Shown: positions 18,199 through 27,188 of the stretch, in pieces
Layout: each line of letters begins with the position of its first letter
Position numbering within the stretch: position 1 is the first letter of the stretch
Source: Streptomyces sp. JHA26
GTDB lineage: Bacteria > Actinomycetota > Actinomycetes > Streptomycetales > Streptomycetaceae
NCBI RefSeq assembly: GCF_002005565.1
Contig: NZ_BDJC01000002.1
Location: forward strand, 124,001-188,000
Reading direction: 5' to 3'
Length of the DNA stretch: 64,000 nt
Translations under genes and position numbers: made by a program
Notes under the pieces: model-generated
The model's database searches: none
The model's input: the letters and a program-made list of their open reading frames with translations, nothing else
What the model was told of the DNA's origin: nothing

Positions 18199-21065
18199 TC
18201 AGTGCGCTTCGCGGCGGGCCAGCGCCCCGTGCGAGCGGGTCACCAGCGCGGCCAGCAGGGCGGCGCCGAGGGGTACGGCGACCAGGAGGGCGGCGAGTGT
18301 CTCCCAGGGGACGACGATCGGCACGTACGGCGGGGCGTCACCGACGCCGCCCCAGCCATTGTCGAGAGCCTCCTGATAGAAGCGCGTCTGCTCGCGCTCC
18401 TCGGTGAGCCGCAGCCCGACCGCGGGCAGGACACCGGCCGCCGAGCCGAGGACCACACCCATCGCGGCGACCACACCGCACTGGAAGCCGCTGAGCATGC
18501 GGCGCACCCGGGGCGGGGCGCCGACCGCGGCGAGCGTCTTGAGATCGGCCTCCGCGTCGGCCTGGGCGAGACCGGTGGCTATGCCGGCCGCACCGATGGT
18601 GACCAGGCCGGCGAAGACGGTCAGCGCGAGCAGGACGAGCCCGTTCCCGTCGACCCAGCCCTGCTCCACGGTCAGCTCGACGTCGCTGCCGAGCTTGGCG
18701 ATCTCGGCGTCGAGCCTCTGCAGCTGCTCGGAGCTGGGCATCCGGTCGGTGCTGAAGAAGGCGCCGAGGGGGACGGTGGTCAGTCCGGCGGCCTTGGCGG
18801 CGGCGGGGCTGAGCACGCTCTCCACTCCGTAGGAGTCGGGCGAGCCGGACACCTGGTAGGCGGGGAAGGACTTCAGCTCGCCCGGGACCGGCTTGTTCTG
18901 CTCGGCGGCGCGGTCGGCGGCCTCCGGGTCGGTGATCAGCTTGATGCCGACGGTGCCGTTCCTGTCGACCTGGGGCCTGTGGAAGCTGACGAGCTTTCCG
19001 TCGGCGAGGGCCTCGGCCGCACCCGGGTCGTCGATGCCGAGGACCTTCAGGAGCGGGGCGTCGGCGACGAGGAAACCCTCCTCGACGTAGATGCCGTTGC
19101 CGTCGGGCGAGAGACAGCGCCAGTCCTTGGCGAGCGCGCGCCGCTGCTCCTTGCTGTACTTCTCCGCGGGGTCGGAGCCGTCGGGGGAGGTGGCCCACAG
19201 CGGGCACTCGTTGGCCGGCGGGATGACGACGTCGAAGCGGCCACAGCCCTCTTCCTCCCCGTACGGGGCGCAGCCGGGCTTTCCGACTGCGATCCGGAAC
19301 ACGTCGGCGCGGACGTCGACGGGCAGCGTCCGCTGCACGGCGTCGCGGACGGCGGGGACGTCCCGGCCGCCCTCCTCGGTGACGAGCGCGGCGACGGCCC
19401 CGTGCGGCAGGCTGGCCCGGTACTCGGCCTGGCTCTGGGCGTCGCGGCTCGCGGCGTACGTCGAGACGGCGACGGTGCCCGCGACGGCGGCCAGGACGGC
19501 GGCGACAGCGGGTGCCGTACGGCCCCGGTTGCGGACGGCGTCCCGCAGGGCGAGGCGCGGCGAGAGCGGCAGCCAGCGACCGGCCCGGCCGAACAGGCCG
19601 ACCAGGGCGGGCGTCATGGCGACCACACCCAGCTCGGCGATGGCCGAGCCACCCGCGACCAGGACGAACTGGTCGGAGACGACCGAGCCGTACAGGGCGA
19701 TGGCCGCGCCGAGCAGGAAGGCGCCGAGGCCGATCAGCGGCAGCACGCGGTTGCTGCGGCGCACGCCGCGACGGCCGGTGAGGGAGGCCAGGACGGTCTG
19801 CCGGGAGGCGGTGACGGCCGGGATGACCGCGGAGAGCAGGCCGGTGAGGACGGCGAGCGCGGCGATGGCGAGCAGTTCCAGCGGCCTGACGGTGAAGCCA
19901 CCGAACCGCTGCCCCATGTAGTCCTCGAGGAAAGGCCGGAGGGCGAAGGTCAGGACCAGGGCGAGGACGATGCCGACCAGGGCCGCCGCGACGCCGATGA
20001 CCAGGCCGCCGCTCAGCACGATGGCCCGGATATGGCTGCGGGCACCGCCGTTGGCGCCGACCAGGCCGAGCTGGCGGCGGGAACGACGGGCGCCGACGGC
20101 GAAGGCGGGACCGGCGAGCAGGCAGATCTCCAGCATCGCCAAGCCGACGACCGTGCCCACGGCGGCGAGCGCGGCGGCGTCGGCGGCCCCGCTGCTCTCG
20201 TAGTTGGCCCAGCCTTCCTTCTGGTAGAGCGGCACCTCGGAGTCGGCGGGCGGGTCGAGGGCCACGGCGCGCGAGGTGACCAGGACACCCTTGGCGTTGA
20301 TCGCCTGGACCGTGTTCCACGTGAAACCACCGGTCTTCTTCACCAGGTAGGTGGTGGAGACGTCGGGCTTCGGCGCTCCGGCCTTCTCGACCGCCTTGGC
20401 GTACGGCGCGAGGAAGGCCCCCGGCAGGGCGTTGACCTGCTGTGCCGTGAGGTCGCTGGGCAACTCGTACGAGCCGCTGATCACATAGGTGCGGTCGAAG
20501 CCGCGGGCGGTGAGGGTGGAGCCGACGGACAGCCCGCTGCTCTCCAGGAACCGGGTGGTCGCGGCGATCTCGTCGTTCTTCTCGGGGAAGCGGCCCTCCT
20601 GCAGCCGCATGATGCCCCGGGCGACGGGATCGGCGGCGGCCAGCTCACGGACCTCGGTCTGGAGCAGACCGTGAGTGGTGGTCAGCTTGGCGGTGCCGCT
20701 GCTGTCGGTCAGCACCGCCGAACCGGCCGGGATGGTCTTGGTGACATCGGTCGGGCCGTCGGGCCAGGCCGTGCCCGGCAAGTAGTACTCATCCCCGGCC
20801 GGGGTGTACTGCTCGCCCTCGGGGTCCTGCAGGATGGCCACGCCGCCCGTCCGGGCGTCGGAGAAGCGAGCGTCGGCGGCGCCCAGGGCGCGCTCCATCC
20901 GCTGCGCGGGGGTGAGTTCGGCGCTGCGCACGGTCAGGTCCAGGGCGCTCACGCCCAGGATCGGCAGCGCGATCATGGCGAGGACGAGGAAGCTGCGGCC
21001 CTTGGAGCGCCAGGCGTCACGGCGGGCGATGCGGATCGCGGCCCGCCAGGAGTGGAACCAGGTCG

Positions 21066-21069
<4 letters not shown>
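18199..21069 (-). CDS. FtsX-type ABC transporter permease (956 aa)
   Basis: Large MacB/FtsX-like permease. An N-terminal membrane helix (FLVLAMIALPILGVSALDL) is followed by an extracellular domain of about 300 residues, a block of membrane helices in the middle (AALAAVGTVVGLAMLEICLL and following), a second large extracellular domain, and three C-terminal helices. This double-FtsX layout is typical of actinobacterial exporters or bacitracin/BceB-like sensors. Its ATG overlaps the ATPase stop (ATGA). A parS-like sequence occurs inside the gene. Substrate unknown; PadR control points to export of a toxic or signalling compound. Confidence 0.9.
20313..20328. other. parS-like sequence inside the permease gene
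   Basis: TGTTCCACGTGAAACC matches the parS consensus TGTTNCACGTGAAACA at all defined positions but the last. It lies within coding sequence; whether ParB binds is untested. Confidence 0.35.
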
Positions 21070-21806
<737 letters not shown>

Positions 21807-22010
21807 GGTTTCCCCTCGGGCGTACGCCGGCGAGCGGCCGGACGTCGGTGCGACGGACGGTCGTTGGCAGCGCCGTGCGTACGGTATGGGTCTGGTCGGG
21901 TGGTTCGGAGTCTTCAGGTGCCACGAGTGGGTCGGGTGGAGCCGGTGGACTCGGTCGGCCCTGTGGGTCCGGTCGTTCGGGCGCTCGGGGCCGGTCGTGA
22001 AGGTCGGACG

Positions 22011-22667
22011 TCACGGGCGGTGGCGTGCGGCTTCCTCCGCCCCGGCCGCCGCCCGCGCCCCCGTCCCCGCCGCTCCCGCTACCGCTCCCGGTGGGGCCGG
22101 CTCCGGCCCCGCCGCCTGGGCGGTCGACGAGAGACGGATCAGCCGGGACTCGCAGTGGTCGAGCCAGCGCGCCTCGGCCTCGGTCTGGAAGATCAGCTGC
22201 TCCAGGACGAGGAGCCAGGCGATGTCGTCCCGCTCCCGGTCCCCGTTCTTCTCCACGGCGGTGAGGGCCTGCGCCTTCAGCCGGGTGTAGTCCTGCATGG
22301 CCTTCACGGTGTGCCGGCGCTGGGACTGGATGACGTCACGGATGTCCACCCCGGGCGCCCCGACGGCCATGGCCAGCTTGATGGCCAGCTCGTCACGGGC
22401 CGGGCTGGTGCGGTCGACGGGGTGCTCGAACCAGCTGCGAAGTTCGACGCGACCGCTGTCGGTGATCGCGTAGAGCAAGTGGCCGTCCTCGTCCTCACCG
22501 TCCTGCACGACCATGCCGTCGCGTTCGAGCCGGCTGAGCGTCGTGTAGACCTGACCCACGTTGAGCGGCCAGGTGGAGCCGGTGCGGAACTCGAACTCCG
22601 TACGGAGCTGTGAGCCGTAGCGCGGGCCGCGTTCGAGGAGGGCGAGAAGCCCGTGACGGATGGACAT
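22011..22667 (-). CDS. PadR-family transcriptional regulator (218 aa)
   Basis: N-terminal winged HTH: MSIRHGLLALLERGPRYGSQ, TWPLNVGQVYTTLSRLERDG, and the wing with LLYAITDSGRVEL. The long alpha-helical C-terminal domain mediates dimerisation, and the last 35 residues are Ala/Pro/Gly-rich. PadR genes beside ABC exporters normally repress them and themselves until a ligand binds. The ATG sits directly against a repeated TACCGAGTA element, so the mRNA may be leaderless. Confidence 0.9.
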   Translation of the reverse strand: MSIRHGLLALLERGPRYGSQLRTEFEFRTGSTWPLNVGQVYTTLSRLERDGMVVQDGEDEDGHLLYAITDSGRVELRSWFEHPVDRTSPARDELAIKLAMAVGAPGVDIRDVIQSQRRHTVKAMQDYTRLKAQALTAVEKNGDRERDDIAWLLVLEQLIFQTEAEARWLDHCESRLIRLSSTAQAAGPEPAPPGAVAGAAGTGARAAAGAEEAARHRP

Positions 22668-22688
22668 ACCGAGTATGTATACCGAGTA
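22667..22688 (-). promoter_or_regulatory. Candidate PadR operator and promoter
   Basis: TACCGAGTA occurs at 22667-22675 and again at 22680-22688, separated by TGTA. On the minus strand it reads as repeated TACTCGGTA ending at the padR start codon. TATACATACT could include the -10 element of a leaderless transcript. Autoregulation is inferred. Confidence 0.4.
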
Positions 22689-22764
22689 AGTCCGTGGTGG
22701 ACAAGCGTCCTGAGGCGGACGCCGGAGGTCCGACTCAGGGGGGACCCGGGCCGTCGCGAGCCGC

Positions 22765-23060
22765 TCAGCGGCGGCGCATCCGCACCCCGAGGAAGCCGAT
22801 GCCGAGGCCCACCAGAGCCAGCCCCACGCCAGTGTGAACACGGGAATCCGCCGGTCGGAGAGGCCGAGGGGGGCCTCGGTGCCGGTCCCGTGAGCGGCCG
22901 CCGACTGCTCCGCGGGCAGGCTCTCGGCGGCCGGGGCCGTCCGTCTTGGGTACCGCATCGCCCCCCTCGTCCGACTCCTCGGCGGACTCCTCCTCTGTTG
23001 CCGTTGCAGTACGAGCGGGCTTCACCGGGCTCGTGGAGGACGGCGAGTCGGAGGGGGCGG
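22765..23060 (-). pseudogene. Remnant of a surface-anchored protein gene
   Basis: The C-terminus reads GVGLALVGLGIGFLGVRMRRR, a hydrophobic span plus Arg tail as in surface-anchored Streptomyces proteins, preceded by a Ser/Glu-rich stretch. Sensible sequence is split over two frames: DEGGDAVPKTDG, then AAESLPAEQSAAAHGTG and SDRRIPVFT one frame over, then back for the membrane span. No start or signal peptide is evident, so it is probably a truncated, frameshifted remnant. Confidence 0.4.
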
Positions 23061-23239
23061 CCGGTCGGCCGGGCCGCGCCCGGGACCGCCCGCAGCGGGT
23101 GCAGCGGGCACCTCGTCGGCCAGCAGCGTAGAACGAAAAACGCCCGGTCCTCCCGCCCGACTGGGTCTCTTCCGCATCACCGCACAAAACTCGGACCGCC
23201 AGCTCGCAGCAGCAACGAGACCGACCGGAGGAGACCCCG

Positions 23240-23383
23240 ATGAGCAAGCTCACGGAAGGAAAACGGCAGCGAACCGCTCGTCGTCTGGGGCGTGCCGCCC
23301 TGTTCGCCGCAGTACGCGGCGTCGCCACGGCTGCGGGCTCTGCTCTTGTCGGGTGCGGCCTGGTCTGGTGGCAGAGCCGATGA
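23240..23383 (+). CDS. Small membrane protein (47 aa)
   Basis: Starts MSKLTEGKRQRTARRLGRAA with a strong GGAGGAGA ribosome site. A basic N-terminus is followed by one hydrophobic helix (ALFAAVRGVATAAGSALVGC) and a short end, VWWQSR. Topology suggests a single-pass membrane peptide. No family recognised; type I toxin-like peptides have similar architecture, but no antisense RNA can be inferred. Confidence 0.5.
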   Translation: MSKLTEGKRQRTARRLGRAALFAAVRGVATAAGSALVGCGLVWWQSR

Positions 23384-23576
23384 ACGAATCGCGGGCCGGC
23401 GCCGGAGCGGCAGCGTGGTGGGGCGAGCCCGGTGCTCATGAGCACAGCACGCCGCTTCCACTCGGCAGGGGAAGGCGTCGAGGCGGCCGAGGCCTTCGAG
23501 CCGCCCCGGCGCGTGGGAGTCAGTACGCTGAGTGCAGCGGGATCGGGCCCGCCGCACAGTGTCCGGGAGGCGTGTC

Positions 23577-24143
23577 ATGACTGCCGAGATGGTGGCCCCG
23601 GCGTGGATGCACCAGCAGATCACGGCCGAGGAGTACGAGTCGTGGTCCGAGGAGCAGTGCGCCGGCATCGAGATCGTGGACGGAATGGTCGTCGTGAGCC
23701 CTAGCGCCTCCAAGCGGCACAATCGGCTGGCCCGACTCCTGGCGAACGCCCTGGACGCCGCAGCCGGCCCCGACTGGAACGCCGACACGGATTTCGACGT
23801 CCGGCTTCAGGACCTCCCGCTGACCAATCGCCGCCCCGACGTCATCGTCTACCGTGCGGACACGATCGACATCACACCCACCCGGCCCGAGCACGTACTG
23901 CTCGTGGCCGAGGTGGTGTCGCCGGGCTCGGAGACCACCGACCGGATCGTGAAGGTGGACCAGTACGCCAAGGCCGGGATCGGCTTCTACTGGCGGATCG
24001 AGCAGGCCGCGACGGGCACACCGCTGGTGTATACATACCTGCTCGATCCCGCGACGAGGACGTACCGGGACGGGGACGTGTTCACCGGTGTCCTGAAGAT
24101 CACCGCCCCCTTCGCAGCGGAGATCGACCTCGGCCAGATCTGA
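23577..24143 (+). CDS. Uma2-family (DUF820) nuclease-like protein (188 aa)
   Basis: Uma2 proteins have a PD-(D/E)XK nuclease fold and are abundant in actinobacteria. Visible motifs: EEYESWSEEQCAGIEIVDG near the start, NRRPDVIVYRAD with the active-site Asp, VAEVVSPGSETTDR with the Glu, and RIVKVDQYAKAGIGFYW. The ATG has GGGAGG upstream. Cellular role unknown. Last intact gene before the second tRNA-Gly repeat, so within the putative island. Confidence 0.85.
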   Translation: MTAEMVAPAWMHQQITAEEYESWSEEQCAGIEIVDGMVVVSPSASKRHNRLARLLANALDAAAGPDWNADTDFDVRLQDLPLTNRRPDVIVYRADTIDITPTRPEHVLLVAEVVSPGSETTDRIVKVDQYAKAGIGFYWRIEQAATGTPLVYTYLLDPATRTYRDGDVFTGVLKITAPFAAEIDLGQI

Positions 24144-24434
24144 ACCGGTCGCAGGGCAGTCAGAGGGGTTGCTCAGCCTGCGGTGGTGCGCCCGGCAGAC
24201 TCCTGCGGATGTTCGAAAGCAGCCGAGGCTCCCTCGGGCGAGCAGAGCCCGGAGGCGTAGAGCCCACGCGGACGCCGCCGCATCTCTGGTCGGACGGCTT
24301 CACCGTGCCGTGCCCACCGCGTGCCCTTCAGAGCGGACGACTACGGTCATCAGGAGCATGTACCGAAGAAGCACACCATCTTCGTTGAACGCGTAACTGC
24401 AGGTCAGCGCGAGGGCGACCGCCCAAGCGCCCTC

Positions 24435-24480
24435 GCTTCCCAAGCTGAGAGCGCGAGTTCGATTCTCGTCACCCGCTCCA
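24435..24480 (+). repeat. Attachment-site repeat, copy 2 (tRNA-Gly 3' half)
   Basis: Identical over 46 bp to the 3' half of tRNA-Gly at 15797-15842; the sequence diverges at once on both sides. The 5' half of a tRNA is absent, so this is not a second gene. It marks the far end of the 8.6-kb insertion. Confidence 0.9.
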
Positions 24481-24484
24481 TGTG

Positions 24485-24513
24485 AAACCCCCAGGTCAGT
24501 GACCCGGGGGTTT
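24485..24513 (+). terminator. Terminator following the tRNA-Gly fragment
   Basis: AAACCCCC ... GGGGGTTTT hairpin with one internal mismatch. It is probably the original terminator of tRNA-Gly, displaced by the insertion. Confidence 0.7.
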
Positions 24514-24801
24514 TGTTGTCCAGACCGGTGAGCGGGCGCCGCACCATCGGCTCGTCGATGGTGCGGGCGGGCAGCGCCCGCAGGAGATGCGTAGGGATTC
24601 ACGGGTGAAGGCCGATGGCCGGTACAGGCCCCGCTCCTCCAGTTGCCGCAACTCGCGGCTCGCCACTGCACCATGGACACGGGGGTCCCGTGGTACGACC
24701 GAGGCAAGGCCGTCCCCGTAGAGCAATGCCTGGTGGACGACCTCCGTGGGTGGATTCACGGTCGGGTAGTGCAGCAGCAGGCCCATCAGTCCCCCGGTCA
24801 T
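24496..24801 (-). pseudogene. Truncated gene resembling DUF6236
   Basis: The first 65 codons read as a protein: LLLHYPTVNPPTEVVHQALL, ASVVPRDPRVHGAVASRELR and LEERGLYRPSAFTRE. This looks like the N-terminus of a DUF6236-type protein. The sequence then becomes Ser/Arg/Pro-rich and stops beside the tRNA fragment, so the gene appears cut at about codon 70. AGGAG lies just before the ATG. Family from memory only. Confidence 0.4.
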
Positions 24802-24936
24802 CGCTCCTGCGGTGAGGCCGACGCAGCGCGGACAGCATGGTGGAGACACGACTGCATGTGTTCTCAGCGACCGTCCCCACCCTGCCGCACAACATCCGTG
24901 CGTACCAGAGCCGCACGAGTTGCCCGAGCACCGCCA

Positions 24937-24972
24937 CTTCCCGAGCGAAGAGCGCGAGTTCGGCTCTCGTCG
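24937..24972 (+). repeat. Degenerate third copy of the tRNA-Gly 3' half
   Basis: Aligns without gaps to 36 nt of the tRNA-Gly anticodon/variable/T-arm region with 30 identities, including a run of 14 and a run of 7. It lies directly past the stop of a PIN-domain gene. Probably an older attachment site. Confidence 0.55.
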
Positions 24973-24974
24973 TA

Positions 24975-25418
24975 TCAGAGCGGGAGATCGTCGGGGAGTA
25001 CCCGGAACGCCTTGTGGTGGCCCAAGGGGCGTACGGCCCGGAAGCCACGTCGGTCGAGGGTGAGGATCGCGTCCGTGTCGTAGTCGGCGGCGAGCGCCAC
25101 GTTGACCGCGACAGCGAGGTCGAGGTCCAGCGCACGGTAGCGGACACGGACGGACTGGGCGGCGCCCAGGTGGTCCTCCGTGATCTCCGGCATGACGACG
25201 CGCCCCCGGCCCATCCAGCGCCGGAGGTCGTCGACCGCGCCGAGGGCGGCCGCCCTGCCGAACTCGCGCGTGGCGACGTGATCCAGCTCGGCCAGCAGCA
25301 ACGGGGACATGACCAGGAGGCCGGCCGCCATGATCGCCTCGTTCGCCGCCCGGTGTTCCGGGTGGGCCGAGTCCAGGGCCGCCAGGAGGCCGGACGTGTC
25401 GGCGATGACGATGATCAC
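24975..25418 (-). CDS. PIN-domain toxin, VapC-like (147 aa)
   Basis: PIN-fold ribonuclease. Acidic active-site residues are placed as expected: Asp in IVIADTSGLLAALD, Glu in LLLAELDHVATREF, Asp in LDLDLAVAVNVALAADYD and in AILTLDRRGFRAV. The GTG start overlaps the antitoxin stop (GTGA). VapC-type toxins usually cleave tRNA or rRNA; the specific target is not predictable. The gene looks intact, unlike a second PIN gene about 3.5 kb away. Confidence 0.9.
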   Translation of the reverse strand: MIIVIADTSGLLAALDSAHPEHRAANEAIMAAGLLVMSPLLLAELDHVATREFGRAAALGAVDDLRRWMGRGRVVMPEITEDHLGAAQSVRVRYRALDLDLAVAVNVALAADYDTDAILTLDRRGFRAVRPLGHHKAFRVLPDDLPL

Positions 25419-25675
25419 GCGGCGGTTCCGGAATCCGGGTCGGTCTCACGGCGGACGGCGTCGGCGACCGCGTCACGGACCTCCGCCTTGGAGGGCGTGC
25501 GGCCCGTCCCCTCGAAGGTGCGCGAGAACAGCGGCTCGTCCCAGACCCTGTTCGCCATGGCCGCGAGGTGGATGTCCTGGCGGATGATCTCGGCCTCGCT
25601 CATCCCCCGGCGCTTGGCCGCCTCCTTAATGATCGCCAGGTCCTCGGGGTCGGCGTAGACGTTGGTGCGCTTCAT
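25415..25675 (-). CDS. Ribbon-helix-helix antitoxin (86 aa)
   Basis: The N-terminus NVYADPEDLAIIKEAAKRRG followed by MSEAEIIRQ is a typical ribbon-helix-helix DNA-binding unit; the C-terminal part (about residues 40-86) would wrap the PIN toxin. Start at MKRTNVY, with an in-frame ATG two codons upstream. Antitoxin before toxin with a 4-nt overlap is the standard module order. Likely autoregulates through repeats just upstream. Confidence 0.85.
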   Translation of the reverse strand: MKRTNVYADPEDLAIIKEAAKRRGMSEAEIIRQDIHLAAMANRVWDEPLFSRTFEGTGRTPSKAEVRDAVADAVRRETDPDSGTAA

Positions 25676-25678
25676 GGA

Positions 25679-25704
25679 CATGTACCAAGAGCAGTCCATG
25701 TACC
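25679..25704 (-). promoter_or_regulatory. Direct repeat CATGTACC, candidate TA operator
   Basis: CATGTACC at 25679-25686 and 25697-25704, 18 bp apart, immediately before the antitoxin start. Position and spacing suit autorepression by the antitoxin-toxin complex. Confidence 0.4.
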
Positions 25705-26062
25705 GGATTGATGTATCCGGCGCACTTCCCCATGTCCCGGTCGACGACATACCAGTACGCGGCGTACGACACGATCTCGCACGATCGCCCCGCCAGTCGC
25801 ACAACAGGACCGGGCGCGCCCCGAGGCGGGCACCGGCTGCCGTCGCGGGTCGCTCTGGTCGGTACCCCGAAAACGTGGCTGAGGCCGGTGGGGATACAGC
25901 AAGGCACACATGCGCGCCTGATCGGTCGGCGCCCCGCCATCGTGGCCGGCTGTCGTCGGCTGAGGTACGGACGGGCCATGGGGAAGCGTTCACCGCCCGC
26001 CGGTGGGCCTGCGCGATCCTCCCCGCAACCCGTACGACCTTCAGTGACCGATCCCTCCGGAA
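25705..26062. other. Intergenic region without a supported gene
   Basis: Frames crossing this stretch have no protein-like composition, ribosome site or recognisable domain. It presumably holds the promoter of the toxin-antitoxin pair. Confidence 0.4.
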
Positions 26063-26629
26063 CTACGGATCGGAAGGGTTTCGAACCGGCCGCCAGGGTG
26101 GAGGCCAGGGCATCTCGCGCAAGGTACCGATCTCAGCTATCCGCAGGCTCCGCCGAGCGTGCCGGTAGAACTCGACGCGGGCGGCCCGGTAGTCACTGAA
26201 AGCCTGTGCCCACGATGCCGGATCGCCGGCCAACTGCCCGCGAGCGAGCCATTCGAGATGCCAGACGCACCGGTTGAGCTTTCGCACCGCCTCAGCCGTG
26301 GCAGCGTCGGTCAGGAGACTGAGAGCCTCCACCATGGTCGCCCTCCGGCCTTCCACGGTCGCGGCCTGTTCCAGCTCCGCATCCGTCGGTTCGAGGGGCG
26401 CCGGATGGTCGGTGAGACCGCGGTGTGCGGCAAACCGCTGGTAGCGGGTGGCGCACTCCTTCACCGCATGGCCGTAATCGCTGTATGCCTGAAGAAGCTG
26501 ACCGTCCCAGCGTGTCTCCTGCTGCCTCCGCCATCGACTTCGCTCGGTCAGCGCCCCCACCACGTACGACATCAGGCCACCGACCACCACGCCCAACAGC
26601 GTCGGCAGCTGGTCAACGATCCCACCCAT
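26063..26629 (-). CDS. Hypothetical single-pass membrane protein (188 aa)
   Basis: Begins MGGIVDQLPTLLGVVVGG; the hydrophobic segment continues through LMSYVVGALTERSRWRRQQE, giving one N-terminal membrane helix and an alpha-helical cytoplasmic body (ECATRYQRFAAHRGLTDHPA, TMVEALSLLTDAATAEAVRK). This layout is frequent in Streptomyces hypothetical proteins in accessory regions. ATG start with a G-rich stretch close upstream. Function unknown. Confidence 0.75.
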   Translation of the reverse strand: MGGIVDQLPTLLGVVVGGLMSYVVGALTERSRWRRQQETRWDGQLLQAYSDYGHAVKECATRYQRFAAHRGLTDHPAPLEPTDAELEQAATVEGRRATMVEALSLLTDAATAEAVRKLNRCVWHLEWLARGQLAGDPASWAQAFSDYRAARVEFYRHARRSLRIAEIGTLREMPWPPPWRPVRNPSDP

Positions 26630-26864
26630 ATGCCCCCCAGCCCTGAGACGTCTGAGGCCTGCATACCCGCGTGGGGGCGACAATGGCACTCCGCGTCGGA
26701 GCGCCGCTCCCTCGGACCATTCCTGCGCCGTACGACACCGCACGTCGTGGGCCGACCCGCACCACGGCCGCACCGGATCGAGCGGGGGAATCGCGGGGAA
26801 TCACGGGGCGTGGCCTTCGCCTGCCGAAGTCGCGGCAGCGGCCCAGGGAGCGGAAAGGCGCGTG

Positions 26865-27188
26865 TCAGACGCGCCCACGTCGCAGATGACGGGAAGCGGC
26901 AAGGCAGGAGGACAGCCAGGTCGCCTCCGAGCGGTCGATGATCAGGTCCGAAACAGTGATCATCCCGTCCACCGGGCCGTCGAGCCGGATCGAGTGGTCG
27001 TCCACGCGACGCACCTCCCAGTCCGCGTCACTGTGCCAGAGGCGAGCGGTCCTCTCGCCCCGACGCTGAGCGAACACGAGGTCCTCCCCGTGTTCGTTCC
27101 TGAAGTAGCCGACGTAGTCCTCGTCGGTGATCTCACCACCGCACAGGTCGGCCAGAAGCGGTTCGATCGCGGGCGGTGTCTCGTTCAT
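26865..27188 (-). CDS. Small protein coupled to Shedu nuclease (107 aa)
   Basis: Acidic protein: IEPLLADLCGGEITDEDYVG, YFRNEHGEDLVFAQRRGERT, then DSDADWEVRR-like strands (HSDADWEVRRVDDHSIRLDG) and a Leu-rich end. It looks like a small alpha/beta cytoplasmic protein with no signal or membrane segment. Its ATG overlaps the stop of the Shedu-like gene (ATGA), so the two are made together. I do not recognise the family. An immunity factor, sensor or regulator of the nuclease is a reasonable inference. Confidence 0.75.
   Translation of the reverse strand: MNETPPAIEPLLADLCGGEITDEDYVGYFRNEHGEDLVFAQRRGERTARLWHSDADWEVRRVDDHSIRLDGPVDGMITVSDLIIDRSEATWLSSCLAASRHLRRGRV

Noticed and set aside
22011..22958. 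Extended N-terminus of the PadR protein upstream of MSIRHG
   Set aside because: Extra residues come from the decayed surface-protein sequence and have no ribosome site.
24300..24707. Minus-strand frame containing DENRTRALSLGS
   Set aside because: Antisense translation of the tRNA-Gly fragment, not a gene.
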